Numbered from the stretch's first letter, positions 37,360 through 46,285 are shown. The stretch: 64,000 bases of DNA from Hyphomicrobiaceae bacterium (GCA_020442165.1 JAGRKV010000062.1:1-64000), one strand, 5' to 3'. A program made the numbers and translations. The notes: generated from the sequence alone by a model not told the origin.

Positions 37360-38439
37360 ATGTACAAAGATCCATTACGACCGAATGCAAGAGCAATTCT
37401 GCAAGCCTCTAAGCAGCATCCCTGCTGTCAACAACTCCAATTGGCATTGTGCTATGCCCGGTGCGGTCTTCGAGTACATCCGATGTGCCCGAAGACGAAA
37501 CGCCCCCTGACGGCCCATGGGTATAAAGATGCCGCCATCGATGAACGGCAGATAATAGAATGGTGGTCACGTTGGCCCCGTGTCTTGGTCGGTATCCCCA
37601 CTGGCGCCGTGTCGGGCTTTTGGGTTCTCGATGTCGATGGCGAGTTAGGTAGAAAAAGCCTACAGGCTCTACTTGTACATCTTGGTGTTGAACAGATTGC
37701 AGATCTTGCTCGGACCGTTGTGACCACGCCATCTGGCGGACTGCATTTGTATTTCAGACTGCGTCCGGGCGAGTGCCCTAGGAGCCGTGCCCGCGATATC
37801 GGCCTCGGTATCGACACGCGTGGCGAGGGTGGAACCATCATCGCGCCGGGCAATCGCCTGCCCGATGGACGCGGCTACGCGGTTGGAGACCCATATCGGC
37901 CCGCGGATGAGCTGTCGCAAAATGTTGATCTTCGCGATCTGGCGCCTGCACCGCGAGATTTGGTTCTTCTCGCAACATTTAACACCCGTGAGCGGGCAGT
38001 TATCGCCAAAGACTCAAGGCTAAACTGCAAAATTCGGTCGGTGGAGCCTTCCGATTGGCGGGCGGCTTTTGAGTCCCATCAGGCTCACAACCGCAATCGC
38101 TTCAGGGCAGACATCGCGTCGCCGCCGTCGGAAGCTGGCGCTATGAGGCGGCAGGCATTGTCGGACTTGGAAAACGCTGCCGACGCTTATGCCCGTCTCA
38201 CGGATGGTCGCCGCACCGTCTTATTCACGATTGCCTGTCGTGTCGCAAAATACACTGCTCATTGCGTGTTGACGGAACACGAGGTGCGGTCGGCTTTTCG
38301 CGGAGCCGCGACTGCGAACGGCGCTCTGGCGAAATACGGGCCTGCGTGGCTCGACAAAACCATATGCCGCGCACTCGACCTTGGCCGCAATGATAGACTT
38401 CCCGCGCTTGCGCGCCGCTTTCAGGAGGGCGGCGCATGA
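37360..38439 (+). CDS. Bifunctional DNA primase/polymerase (Prim-Pol domain)
   Basis: The 359-residue protein carries the Prim-Pol fold found in plasmid and island replication proteins. Key residues are the metal-binding Asp91 and Asp93 (FWVLDVDGE) and His129 in TPSGGLHLYFR, with GTIIAPGN further on. It would prime and extend DNA during replication of the excised element. The frame is open upstream to 37111, but similarity begins after the ATG at 37360. Its end overlaps the next gene by four bases (ATGA), giving a coupled replication pair. Confidence 0.85.
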   Translation: MYKDPLRPNARAILQASKQHPCCQQLQLALCYARCGLRVHPMCPKTKRPLTAHGYKDAAIDERQIIEWWSRWPRVLVGIPTGAVSGFWVLDVDGELGRKSLQALLVHLGVEQIADLARTVVTTPSGGLHLYFRLRPGECPRSRARDIGLGIDTRGEGGTIIAPGNRLPDGRGYAVGDPYRPADELSQNVDLRDLAPAPRDLVLLATFNTRERAVIAKDSRLNCKIRSVEPSDWRAAFESHQAHNRNRFRADIASPPSEAGAMRRQALSDLENAADAYARLTDGRRTVLFTIACRVAKYTAHCVLTEHEVRSAFRGAATANGALAKYGPAWLDKTICRALDLGRNDRLPALARRFQEGGA

Positions 38440-39710
38440 CCGAATACAATGGTTCTGTGATTGCTAACGGCGGTGCAATTGGCCCCTCCGAACACACCGA
38501 ATGGCCCATCCTCGCACCGAAGGCGCTCTACAGCCTCGCTGGTGATATTGTGAATGCGGCGACCGAAGAAAGCGAAGCCGACCCGGCAGCCGTGCTGGCG
38601 ACACTGCTCCCGCTGATCGGCATCGCAGTAGGACGCGGCCCATATGTGAAAATCAGTGACGACATCCACCATGCGCGCCTGTTTACCGTCATTGTCGGCA
38701 AGTCTGCGCGCGGACGCAAAGGTACGAGCGAGGGACCCGTCCGTCGGATTTGGGATGTTGCCGCCCGGACGCTTGGTCCCCTTAACTGGAAACCTGGCCC
38801 GATGAGCAGCGGAGAAGGTCTCATCAATGCAATCCGCGACGGAGATGGGAAGGAAGATGGGGGCGTTCCTGACAAGCGGCTATTCATTGTCGAAAGTGAA
38901 TTTGCGGCCCCCCTGCGCGCCATGCGCAGAGAGGGTAACACGCTGTCGGCAATCCTGCGGACGGCATGGGACGGCAAGACGCTAGAGCCACTCACAAAGA
39001 CAAGCCCGATCAAAGCTAGCGAACCACACGTCGGCATCGTGGCGCATATAACCCAAGCTGAGCTCCGTACTCTGCTTGGCAATATTGAGATCTTCAACGG
39101 GTTTGCAAACCGCTTCGTGTGGTTCGGCGCACGTCGAAATCGCTTTGTACCCTTGGCAAGGGGGATGAGAGACGAAGATGTTGAACGTCTCGGTCGAGAA
39201 TTGGCAAAGCGGATCAGGATTGCCAGGAACCTCAAATGCATCAAGTTCAGTTCTGAGGCTCGCGATCTATACATACAACGGTATCCGCAGTTGACGGCCG
39301 ACCATGACGGGCTCTTTGGTGTCGTGATTTCACGAGCCGAAGTGCAAGTGATCCGCCTTGCCCTAGTCTATGCGTTGCTCGATGCCAGTCATGAAATCGT
39401 CGTTAATCACCTGAAGGCGGCCTTCGCAGTCTGGGACTACTGCAGCGCGTCGGCTGCCAGGCTTTTCGGGTCCATCGCAAGCAATCCGCTTGAGGCCCGG
39501 ATCCTGTCGCCGCTGCGAAATGGGCCTAAAACCAAGACTGAACTGCATCGCGCGACCGGTGGGCACACGAACGCTGCCGCCATGGACTCGGCACTCGCAA
39601 GTCTCCAACAACGAGGCCGCATTTTCAGTAGAACAGAAAGCACATCTGGGCGCCCTTGTGAGGTCTGGCATCTCAGCCGAAATGCGAACGAAGCGAAAGA
39701 TGCGAAATAA
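38436..39710 (+). CDS. DUF3987 P-loop protein (primase-associated helicase-like)
   Basis: The 424-residue protein has a Walker A-like motif GKSARGRKGTS at 88-98 and the DUF3987 blocks IVESEFAAPLRAMRREGN, VGIVAHITQAEL and GFANRFVWFGARR. DUF3987 proteins commonly accompany Prim-Pol proteins in islands and phage satellites and are thought to act as replicative ATPases. The tail ends with a short winged-helix-like segment. The last 26 bases of the gene form one arm of an inverted repeat and recur at 55511-55536. Confidence 0.8.
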   Translation: MTEYNGSVIANGGAIGPSEHTEWPILAPKALYSLAGDIVNAATEESEADPAAVLATLLPLIGIAVGRGPYVKISDDIHHARLFTVIVGKSARGRKGTSEGPVRRIWDVAARTLGPLNWKPGPMSSGEGLINAIRDGDGKEDGGVPDKRLFIVESEFAAPLRAMRREGNTLSAILRTAWDGKTLEPLTKTSPIKASEPHVGIVAHITQAELRTLLGNIEIFNGFANRFVWFGARRNRFVPLARGMRDEDVERLGRELAKRIRIARNLKCIKFSSEARDLYIQRYPQLTADHDGLFGVVISRAEVQVIRLALVYALLDASHEIVVNHLKAAFAVWDYCSASAARLFGSIASNPLEARILSPLRNGPKTKTELHRATGGHTNAAAMDSALASLQQRGRIFSRTESTSGRPCEVWHLSRNANEAKDAK

Positions 39711-39799
39711 GGATGGTCAATGCGCCAACTTTCTTCGCTTCATTCGCTGTTGCGATGGCCTCCAGGATACCTTTCTTCGCTAATTTCGCTTCGTTCGCA
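39683..39799. repeat. 16-bp perfect inverted repeat around the end of the DUF3987 gene
   Basis: TGCGAACGAAGCGAAA (39683-39698) pairs with TTTCGCTTCGTTCGCA (39784-39799), and weaker pairing continues inwards. The 85-base loop lies between DUF3987 and DUF5681. The left arm plus ten bases recurs exactly near 55511, where the right arm is degenerate. It may act as a terminator or regulatory stem, or be a recombination site. Confidence 0.6.
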
Positions 39800-39826
39800 G
39801 GTTATGCCCGCTCAAACGAGGAACCC

Positions 39827-40240
39827 ATGACAGCCACCGATAAAAGCAAACAATTGACGGACGAATCCGCCACCGCCAACTGCGACGGATCAGCAGCACT
39901 ACGTCCGCTGGTAACAGTTGCGAGAACAGCAACACCGACACGAGGCCGGCCCTTCGAGAAAGGTGTATCGGGCAACCCTCTGGGCCGTCCGAAGCGGGAT
40001 CACGATATTGCCGAGCTGGCCCGCAAGCACTCCACCGACGCGATTGCAACCCTAGCTACGATAATGCTCGATGCTAGCGTTTCCCCGTCAACGCGGGTTG
40101 TAGCTGCAAACACCCTACTTGACCGAGGTTACGGACGCGCACCCCTGTCCCTCGATCTCAACCACAACGTAACTTTGGCTGATGAGTTCGAAGGCCTTCT
40201 TCGGACGCTGTCATCAAGTCGGCGCACGGAAAGTTGCTGA
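39827..40240 (+). CDS. DUF5681 protein, copy 1
   Basis: The 137-residue protein has the hallmark FEKGVSGNPLGRPKR motif, followed by a helical region (DIAELARKHSTDAIATLATIM) and VVAANTLLDRGYG. DUF5681 proteins are small, found in phages and islands, and of unknown function; the GRP-rich start suggests nucleic-acid contact. GAGGAA precedes the ATG. A second, damaged copy is at 55652-56063, about 70% identical in the conserved part by eye. Confidence 0.75.
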   Translation: MTATDKSKQLTDESATANCDGSAALRPLVTVARTATPTRGRPFEKGVSGNPLGRPKRDHDIAELARKHSTDAIATLATIMLDASVSPSTRVVAANTLLDRGYGRAPLSLDLNHNVTLADEFEGLLRTLSSSRRTESC

Positions 40241-40490
40241 GGCATTCGGCCGAATGCTACGGCTCGCGCTACGCCTGGGGAAGGACGCAAGACGACCAGA
40301 TTACTTAACTTAATGATCGGCCACTGTTGACCCTGAGCCGTCCTCCCAACGGAAATCCGTTTTTGTCTGCTGACAGGGGCGAAGCTGACGTACAGCCGAT
40401 GGTTCGAAGAGGACCGGTTGTGACCCATTTCGGAAGCCGTGATTGCCGATCAAACAGGCCATAACGCTGTCCGCTCTATGATCGATCGCG

Positions 40491-40827
40491 TTAGACCAAA
40501 GGGTCGAACATGATCTCGCGTACTTCCTGCGCGCACCGGCAAGCGGCAGCAAACTTGGCGGCCCATTGCAGTGCCATTTCGCGCGTGGACGTCGATTATG
40601 ACGAAGCCGCCGACAACTGCCTTGGTCTCCGGGTAGGGCCCCTCAGATACCGTTCCATCTGTCTCCACGATGCTCGCCCTCTGGCTCTCCACGCCGCCGC
40701 CAAAAATCCAAACTCCTGCTTCCTGGGCCGCTTTGACCACGGCGTGTGCTGCCTCGCCAACCGCTGGCAGGTCCTGCTCAGGGATCACCATCGCGCCATC
40801 GTCAAAAGAGATCAGGTGCCGAGTCAT
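40491..40827 (-). pseudogene. YCII/DGPF-family protein with frameshift
   Basis: The protein opens MTRHLISFDDGAMVIPEQD and contains SEGPYPETKAVVGGFVIID, as in YCII proteins of the DGPF class. Near 40590 the frame changes: the family-like end (ALQWAAKFAAACRCAQEV, then EIMFDPLV before a TAA) continues in another frame. It is therefore frameshifted, or affected by a sequencing error. As the last gene of the ECF operon it may simply be decaying. The uninterrupted frame runs on to 40450 with an unrelated tail. Confidence 0.65.
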
Positions 40828-40967
40828 TTTGTATTTCCATCGTTCTTCCAGCTGTGACTTGTGGCCAATGCGTTTGCCGCGCCTTCGAACCATCGCCATG
40901 CCAGATCGCGTGACAATCCTGCGGCGGGTTCATGCAAGGTGGCCAATGCGGTGATCAGTCCGTTCAT
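40824..40967 (-). CDS. 47-residue ORF coupled by ATGA at both ends
   Basis: This short frame (MNGLITALATLHEPAAG...) starts within the stop codon of the DUF1428 gene (ATGA) and ends within the start codon of the YCII gene (ATGA again). I do not recognise the sequence. The exact double overlap argues that ribosomes pass through it, either to make a small protein or to relay translation. It may also be the remnant of a larger gene. Confidence 0.4.
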   Translation of the reverse strand: MNGLITALATLHEPAAGLSRDLAWRWFEGAANALATSHSWKNDGNTK

Positions 40968-41371
40968 GGTGCGGGTTTGTTGCCTGGAGCGCTCCCCAGT
41001 TCCACCAGCGGTGTGAAGCCGCCGAAAATCAGCCGCTTGCCGTCGAACGGCATCGGATTTTTCTCCGGATGCTTGCGTGGATCGGCCCTTTCGGGATGCT
41101 CCATCCACTCGATCATTTTTGCGTGCGCGGCATCGCGCGTTTCCTTGTCCGGCCACTCGATCCACGAGAAGACAATCGTCTCGTCGTCTTTGGCCTGCAC
41201 GGCCCGCCGGAAATCCGTTTGTTTGCCGGTCGAAACATCGTCGCCCCAGCATTCGAGGATCCGCGTGGCGCCAAGGTCCATGAACACGCCGTCGCCGAGC
41301 TTGGCGTGGTCGATGAACTTCTGTTTGTTGGCGGTGGGAACCGCGATCACGAAACCGTCGATGTAGCTCAT
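40964..41371 (-). CDS. DUF1428 family protein
   Basis: The 135-residue protein matches DUF1428 (MSYIDGFVIAVPTANKQKF, GDDVSTGKQTDF, DETIVFSWIEWP, MPFDGKRLIFGGF). It has a dimeric alpha-beta barrel (ferredoxin-like) fold like YCII proteins and is cytoplasmic; no activity is established. It lies 12 bp downstream of the PhnB-like gene in the ECF-associated operon, where DUF1428 members often occur. Confidence 0.88.
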   Translation of the reverse strand: MSYIDGFVIAVPTANKQKFIDHAKLGDGVFMDLGATRILECWGDDVSTGKQTDFRRAVQAKDDETIVFSWIEWPDKETRDAAHAKMIEWMEHPERADPRKHPEKNPMPFDGKRLIFGGFTPLVELGSAPGNKPAP

Positions 41372-41383
41372 AGTTGTGGTCCT

Positions 41384-41866
41384 TCAGTTGCGTTTCACTG
41401 CGGCTTCCAGCGCCGCGATGTCGATCTTCACCATGGTCAACATCGCCTCGAAGGCGCGCTTGGCCTCGATTGGATCGGAACTCGACGTTAATTCGATCAT
41501 CCGGCGCGGAACGATCTGCCAGGAGAAGCCCCAGCGGTCCTTGCACCAACCGCAGGCGCTCGTGCTGCCGCCGTTGCCGACGATGGCATCCCAGTAGCGA
41601 TCGGTCTCCGCCTGGTTGCCGGTGACAACGACGAGGCTCACCGCTTCGTTCGGTTTGAAGTTGGGGCCGCCGTTGAGGCCGAGAAACTTGCGACCAAGCA
41701 CGGTGAATTCAACGGTCAACTCGGTGCCCGCCTTGCCTCCGGGAAAGTCGCCGGGAGCGTTGTTGATGCGGCCGACGTGGCTGTCGGGAAAGGTGGCGGC
41801 ATAGAACGCGGCGGCTTTGCTCGCTTCTCCATGATCGAACCAGAAACAGGTCATCAGTTCCGTCAT
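41384..41866 (-). CDS. PhnB-like VOC protein (3-demethylubiquinone methyltransferase-like fold)
   Basis: The 160-residue protein shows the PhnB-type signature ([47 protein letters not shown]). The name of the Pfam family is historical; these are vicinal-oxygen-chelate-fold proteins of unclear activity, possibly binding small substrates. It belongs to the minus-strand ECF gene set. Confidence 0.87.
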   Translation of the reverse strand: MTELMTCFWFDHGEASKAAAFYAATFPDSHVGRINNAPGDFPGGKAGTELTVEFTVLGRKFLGLNGGPNFKPNEAVSLVVVTGNQAETDRYWDAIVGNGGSTSACGWCKDRWGFSWQIVPRRMIELTSSSDPIEAKRAFEAMLTMVKIDIAALEAAVKRN

Positions 41867-41979
41867 GCTGGCACTCCCTTAGCGCGTGTCTTGGCAATTG
41901 GATGTCGTCAAGCGATGGCGTCGGGGTGGGGCGTTTCAGCCCAGTGCTCAGCCGTCCCGACACCAGCCTTATCTGCGGT

Positions 41980-42522
41980 TCAGTCGGCACGCGCCTCCGC
42001 CATCGCTTTCAGCGCGTTCAAGCCTTTTGAAAATTCGCCGCCGACCATTCTGTCCATATTGAACAAGGTGCCCATCAGCTTGTGCACGAACCGGCGGTTG
42101 CCGGTCATGGCCCACGTGACAGCCGTCGAGGTGCCGTTCGGCAAGAGCGTGAATTCGGCGATGTTTTGTGCGTCGCATGGCCTCTTGAAATCCAGGTTCA
42201 TCGTCACCTGAGAGGCCGGCCGCGAGGTGGCGATTTTCATACGGCCGGCGCCCGATCTCGTGCCACTCCAGTCGTAGGCTGCGCCAACGCCACTCTCCGG
42301 GCCGCTGTAATCGATTTTTGCATCCGGGTCGGACTGGGCGAACGGATTCCACCGGTTGAAGTTTCGCAGGTCGTTGATGAGCGGAAATATGGTGGCGGCG
42401 GGCGCTCGGATTTCAGCCGTACGCTCAATCCGGAAGGCGCTCGGCAACATCGCCACATAGATGATGAAGGTCGCGATCATCACGCCCGCGACAGCGATTG
42501 CTGGTACGAGATAGTCCATCAC
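41980..42522 (-). CDS. SRPBCC-family protein with N-terminal membrane helix
   Basis: The 180-residue protein has one membrane segment (AIAVAGVMIATFIIYVAML) and a START/Bet v1-like SRPBCC domain (IRAPAATIFPLINDLRNFNRWNPF). SRPBCC domains hold hydrophobic ligands. It is anchored to the inner membrane, with the domain probably on the cytoplasmic side. It sits between VOC genes in the ECF operon. Half of an ECF-type promoter (TGTCGG on the minus strand at 41957-41962) lies downstream, but without a matching -10. Confidence 0.85.
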   Translation of the reverse strand: MMDYLVPAIAVAGVMIATFIIYVAMLPSAFRIERTAEIRAPAATIFPLINDLRNFNRWNPFAQSDPDAKIDYSGPESGVGAAYDWSGTRSGAGRMKIATSRPASQVTMNLDFKRPCDAQNIAEFTLLPNGTSTAVTWAMTGNRRFVHKLMGTLFNMDRMVGGEFSKGLNALKAMAEARAD

Positions 42523-42622
42523 GCAGAGTCTCCTTATTTTCGATAGCCGGTCATGCCGCAGGAGGTCCCGAAAATGTTCCGTAAGCCCAAGTCCGGGATT
42601 GCTGGGCGGGCACGCTTAAGGG

Positions 42623-43027
42623 TCAATTCTTCACGTAAGCCGGGTCCATGAAGAACGGCTCCCAGGTGTGTCCATCGAGGTCCTCGAACGTGCGTTGGAC
42701 CATGAAACCGTGGTCTTGCATGGGACGCGGTTCCTTGCCGCCGCCGAGCACTGCCTTTTCGACAATGGCGTTGACGGCATCCTTGTTTTCAAACGCGAGG
42801 GCGATAAGCACACCGGTCGTCTTATGAGCGTCCGGAATGGGCTTTGAAGAGAACTGCGCCCATTTCTTATGGGTCAGCAGCATTGCGTAGTTGTGCTCTG
42901 ATATGACCATGCAGGCGGCGGTCTCGTCCGTGAATTGCGGATTGAACGTGAAGCCGAGCGACTTGTAGAAAGCGATCGACGCCTTCAAGTCGGAAACGGG
43001 CAGATTGACGAACATTTTGGTGGTCAT
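42623..43027 (-). CDS. VOC/glyoxalase-fold protein
   Basis: The 134-residue protein matches the glyoxalase/bleomycin-resistance fold (MTTKMFVNLPVSDLKASIAFY, YAMLLTHKKW, DLDGHTWEPFFMDP). Metal ligands typical of active glyoxalases are only partly present. AGGAGA lies just before the chosen ATG; the frame is open to 43132 without support. A TGTCGG-N17-CGTC promoter candidate lies about 80-100 bp upstream, so it may start a second transcript of the ECF set. Confidence 0.88.
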   Translation of the reverse strand: MTTKMFVNLPVSDLKASIAFYKSLGFTFNPQFTDETAACMVISEHNYAMLLTHKKWAQFSSKPIPDAHKTTGVLIALAFENKDAVNAIVEKAVLGGGKEPRPMQDHGFMVQRTFEDLDGHTWEPFFMDPAYVKN

Positions 43028-43104
43028 GTCGCTCTCCTGTGGTTGCGGTTGTGTGCCGCCAAGATGGACATCGCGCGTGTTGGCGGTACGTGTTCCGAAA
43101 CTAG

Positions 43105-43131
43105 GACGGCTGTCCGGCATGATTCCCGACA
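43105..43131 (-). promoter_or_regulatory. Candidate ECF42-type promoter for the VOC-SRPBCC-PhnB-DUF1428 genes
   Basis: On the minus strand TGTCGG is followed after exactly 17 bases by CGTC. The same two elements with the same spacing occur upstream of the first YCII gene. ECF42 factors are reported to recognise a TGTCGA-like -35 with a CG[AT]C-like -10; this agreement is from memory of that literature. Confidence 0.55.
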
Positions 43132-43186
43132 CAACCGCGAAAAGAATTTTCTAAGCCTGGTGCGCGGGTCGCCTGCCGAGCCTGAG

Positions 43187-44425
43187 CTAGGGCGCCAACC
43201 GGTCGATCTGGTTGCGAATGTGGGCGGCTTCCGCTGGCGTGTTGGCGAGCGCGATGGCGCGGTCGAAGGCTATCCGGGCCTCTTCGCTGCGTCCGAGTTC
43301 CATCAGGAAGGCGCCGCGGGCGCCGTGGAAATAGAAGTAGCCGTTCAGCTTGTCCTCCAGAGGTTCGATCATCAAAAGCGCTTCCGCCGCTCCGCGCGAC
43401 TTTGCTACGGCGACCGCGCGATTGAGCGTGACGACCGGCGAAGGCTGCATTCTTTCGAGAATTCCATAGAGGCTGTCGATTTGTGCCCAATCCGTTTCGG
43501 CGAACGAGGGCGCGCGGGCATGGAGTGCTGCGACAGCCGCCTGTACCTGATAGGACCCGGGTCTTTGATGGCGTAGCGACTTGTCGACGAGAGCGAGCCC
43601 CTCGGCAATCATGCGCCGATCCCACTTCGTGCGGTCTTGATCTTCGAGCAGGACAACGATGCCGTCGGCGTCAAAGCGCGCGGCCGAACGCGCATGCTGC
43701 AGAAGGATGAGCGCCGTGAGCCCCATGATCTCGGGCTCGGCCGGGAACAGACTGAGCAGCAGCCGGCTGAGCCGGATGGCTTCTTCGCACAGCGGCGCCT
43801 TTGCGCCTTGCTCGGCAACGTTTGTCGTATAGCCCTCGTTGAAGACGAGATAGATCATTGCAGCGACCGTCGCCAGCCGTTCGGTCCGCTCGACCGCACC
43901 TGGCGCATCGAAGGGCACGTGAGCACCAGCGATCTTCGATTTCGCGCGGGTTATGCGTTGCTCCATCGCGGCTTCGCTGACAAGGAACGCGCGCGCAATC
44001 TGGGAAACCTTCAAGCCCGAGACGATGCGCAGGGCGAGCGCAATCTGCTGTGTGGATGGCAAATCGGGATGGCAACACACGAAGAGCAACCTCAGGATGT
44101 CATCGCGATAGCCGGCATCATCGAGCCGCTCGACCTCGGCGGCCTCCGTATCCGATAGGTCGCTGATCAGATCGTCGGACGGCAGCGGTGTCATGCGGCT
44201 CTGTTTGCGCACCGAGTCGATGCCGGCGTTCCGGGACACCATGATGAGCCACGCGGCGGCATCGCGAGGTGGCCCGTTTTTCGGCCACGCATTGAGCGCG
44301 CGCAGGCAGGCTTCCTGGAAAGCTTCCTCAGCCGCGTCGAGATCGCCAAAGTAACGCAGCAGTGCGGCCATCGCCTTCGGTCTTGCGGCTGCGATAACCG
44401 TGCCAATCCAGTCGTGCTGGTTCAC
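43187..44425 (-). CDS. ECF sigma factor with long C-terminal extension (ECF42-like)
   Basis: The 412-residue protein has sigma region 2 (LRYFGDLDAAEEAFQEACLRAL ... MVSRNAGIDSVRKQSR) and region 4 (LRIVSGLKVSQIARAFLVSEAAMEQRI). A 200-residue helical, TPR-like extension follows and ends in LALANTPAEAAHIRNQ. That layout, with YCII/DGPF genes alongside, defines the ECF42 group, in which the extension replaces an anti-sigma factor. It should drive the flanking operon. Its start overlaps the preceding YCII gene by four bases (ATGA). Confidence 0.92.
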   Translation of the reverse strand: MNQHDWIGTVIAAARPKAMAALLRYFGDLDAAEEAFQEACLRALNAWPKNGPPRDAAAWLIMVSRNAGIDSVRKQSRMTPLPSDDLISDLSDTEAAEVERLDDAGYRDDILRLLFVCCHPDLPSTQQIALALRIVSGLKVSQIARAFLVSEAAMEQRITRAKSKIAGAHVPFDAPGAVERTERLATVAAMIYLVFNEGYTTNVAEQGAKAPLCEEAIRLSRLLLSLFPAEPEIMGLTALILLQHARSAARFDADGIVVLLEDQDRTKWDRRMIAEGLALVDKSLRHQRPGSYQVQAAVAALHARAPSFAETDWAQIDSLYGILERMQPSPVVTLNRAVAVAKSRGAAEALLMIEPLEDKLNGYFYFHGARGAFLMELGRSEEARIAFDRAIALANTPAEAAHIRNQIDRLAP

Positions 44426-44787
44426 GGCGCACCCGCGCTATCGAACAGGACGTCGACTGGCCGGATCTCGTAGGCGCCGCCGGGATTGACCGCGCCGAGT
44501 TCGCGCGCGAAGTCCAGCGCATCTTCGAGGGTCGCACAGTCAATGATGTAGAAGCCAAGCAATTGCTCCTTCGTCTCTGCAAACGGGCCGTCGATCACGA
44601 GCGCAGGCTCGCGATCCTTGCGTAGCGTCGTTGCCGCGGTGGTCGGCAACAGGCGCGCGACGGGTCCGAGCTTCTGCTTATGCTTGTCCATTACGGCACC
44701 AAGCTTGGCCATGACGGCTTCATCATGCTCCTTCGACCATGCGCAGGTGACTTTCTCGTCGTGATAGCAAAGGATTGCGTACTGCAT
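44422..44787 (-). CDS. YCII/DGPF-family protein
   Basis: The 121-residue protein has the DGPF motif (VIDGPFAETKEQLLGFYIID) and the YCII start MQYAILCYHDEK. These dimeric ferredoxin-like-fold proteins always accompany ECF42 sigma factors; they have been proposed to sense or modify a small molecule. It is translationally coupled to the sigma gene. Confidence 0.92.
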   Translation of the reverse strand: MQYAILCYHDEKVTCAWSKEHDEAVMAKLGAVMDKHKQKLGPVARLLPTTAATTLRKDREPALVIDGPFAETKEQLLGFYIIDCATLEDALDFARELGAVNPGGAYEIRPVDVLFDSAGAP

Positions 44788-44816
44788 TTGATTTTCCCGT
44801 GTTCATTCATCAGCTT

Positions 44817-45248
44817 TCATTTCTGATTGTTTTTGGCTGCTTCGGCGAGCAGGCGCTCCTCCTGTGCCCGCAGCTCTGGCGTAAATTCCGCGCCGAAATC
44901 GTCCGCCTCGAAGACGGGGCGGATCTCGACTTCGGTCACGTCTTGATGAGGGTTCGGACAGCGCTTCAGCCACGCAACGGCCTCGTCCATGTCCTTGACC
45001 TTCCAAAGCCAATATCCGGCGATAAGTTCCTTGGTTTCGGTGAATGGACCGTCGATGACTGTGCGGTCCGCGCCTTCAAAACGAACGCGCTTACCTTTCG
45101 ACGTCGGTTGCAAGCCTTCGCCAGCCAGCATGACGCCGGCCTTGACCAACTCCTCGTTGTAATTTCCCATGGCGGTAAGCAGCTCCGTTCCCGGCATTTC
45201 ACCGGCTTCCGACGATTTGCTTGCTTTGACGATGACCATGACCTTCAT
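44817..45248 (-). CDS. YCII/DGPF-family protein, first gene of ECF operon
   Basis: The 143-residue protein has VIDGPFTETKELIAGYWLW and a long C-terminal tail. AGGAG seven bases before ATG at 45248 fixes the start; the frame is open to 45398. It is the first gene of the set, and an ECF42-type promoter candidate lies 73-99 bp upstream. Two further YCII proteins occur in the same operon, one frameshifted. Confidence 0.9.
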   Translation of the reverse strand: MKVMVIVKASKSSEAGEMPGTELLTAMGNYNEELVKAGVMLAGEGLQPTSKGKRVRFEGADRTVIDGPFTETKELIAGYWLWKVKDMDEAVAWLKRCPNPHQDVTEVEIRPVFEADDFGAEFTPELRAQEERLLAEAAKNNQK

Positions 45249-45320
45249 GATGTGGCTCCTATCCATTTGGACTTTTGAAGTCAGCCCTACCGTTCGCGGC
45301 GGTGGTCCGCATGGTATAAA

Positions 45321-45347
45321 GACGTTGCTGTCGTATCGTGGCCGACA
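45321..45347 (-). promoter_or_regulatory. Candidate ECF42-type promoter for the sigma operon
   Basis: TGTCGG, a 17-base spacer and CGTC are arranged exactly as upstream of the VOC gene at 43027. The distance to the first YCII start leaves a leader of about 70 bases. This would give positive autoregulation of the sigma factor. Confidence 0.6.
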
Positions 45348-45856
45348 TCCGCGGTGAAAAATTTTCATGAAGGGCTTCAGCGACGTCGCCCAATGCATCG
45401 CGAATGGTTGAGAAAGTACCGGCTAATCAGATAGATAGCCTACGCATTTGCTAGCAGTATCCGACGCCGGAAATGGGCTGTCGCCAACGGTTGCATTACA
45501 CATGCTATGAACTGTCACAGCCACCATGGACGCATCCGTTGCAATGGAGTGGTTTTCATGACCCAAGGCTGCCCTCAGTAGTGCTCAGCTCGCTGTCTGC
45601 AGTCAGATGCGAAGCCGACCCTTTGGCTGTCCGGTAGCAGCTGATTGGCGTAGACAGCATTCGTCAGATACGTATTGATCCATAAAACAGGCGCTTGCAG
45701 CGCCGACGTATTTGATGTGATATTACCTCGTCGAAAAAGGTGAGGTCGGTGCGGTTTGCCCGACCCCCGCTCTATCGCGGGTCCTGGCCTTCGTTCAACG
45801 ATGAGTCCCACGGCCTTCAAAGCTTGCGCAATCACGCGTGAGCTCAGTGAAAGGTC
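45348..45856. other. 509-bp intergenic region
   Basis: No gene is supported. A minus-strand frame near 45575-45874 overlaps the next gene and has no recognisable features. The region probably holds promoters for the divergent genes on either side. Confidence 0.45.
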
Positions 45857-46285
45857 ATGGAAATGCAGCAACAAATTTCAGTCATTACTATTGGTGTTGC
45901 CGATATAAAGCGCTCTCGCCGATTTTACGTCGACGGTTTCGGCTGGACACCGGTCTTTGAGAACGCTGAGATTGTCTTCTACCAGATGAATGGCCTGGTA
46001 CTCGGGACGTGGAAACAGGAAGCCCTCGAAGGCGACATGACGAGGAGCGCCTTGGTGACGCCGGGTGCGTTTGCTCTGGGGCACAATGTGCCTGCTAAAG
46101 AAGATGTCACACCTCTTCTCAAGCGACTAGAAGCGGCAGGTGGTCGGGTCCTTCGACCTGCCGATTCCCCGCCGCATGGTGGCTTTCGGGGATACATTGC
46201 AGATCCTGATGATCATGCATGGGAAATCGCTTGGAATCCGGCTTGGCGAATTGACAATCATGGTCACGTCACTTTCGCGCTATGA
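45857..46285 (+). CDS. VOC family (glyoxalase-fold) protein
   Basis: The 142-residue protein shows VITIGVADIKRSRRFYVDGFGW, GAFALGHNVPAKEDV and YIADPDDHAWEIAWNP, as in uncharacterised glyoxalase-like proteins. The function is unknown. It is a single-gene unit on the plus strand, opposite to the ECF set, and lacks the ECF promoter motif upstream. Confidence 0.85.
   Translation: MEMQQQISVITIGVADIKRSRRFYVDGFGWTPVFENAEIVFYQMNGLVLGTWKQEALEGDMTRSALVTPGAFALGHNVPAKEDVTPLLKRLEAAGGRVLRPADSPPHGGFRGYIADPDDHAWEIAWNPAWRIDNHGHVTFAL

Noticed and set aside
41936..41962. Possible third ECF-type promoter before the PhnB-like gene region
   Set aside because: TGTCGG is present on the minus strand, but the base pattern 17 positions downstream does not match CGTC, and the gene downstream in that direction is only the already-transcribed PhnB-like gene.
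45575..45874. 99-codon minus-strand ORF upstream of the glyoxalase-fold gene
   Set aside because: It overlaps the start of that gene and shows no protein-like composition or known family.
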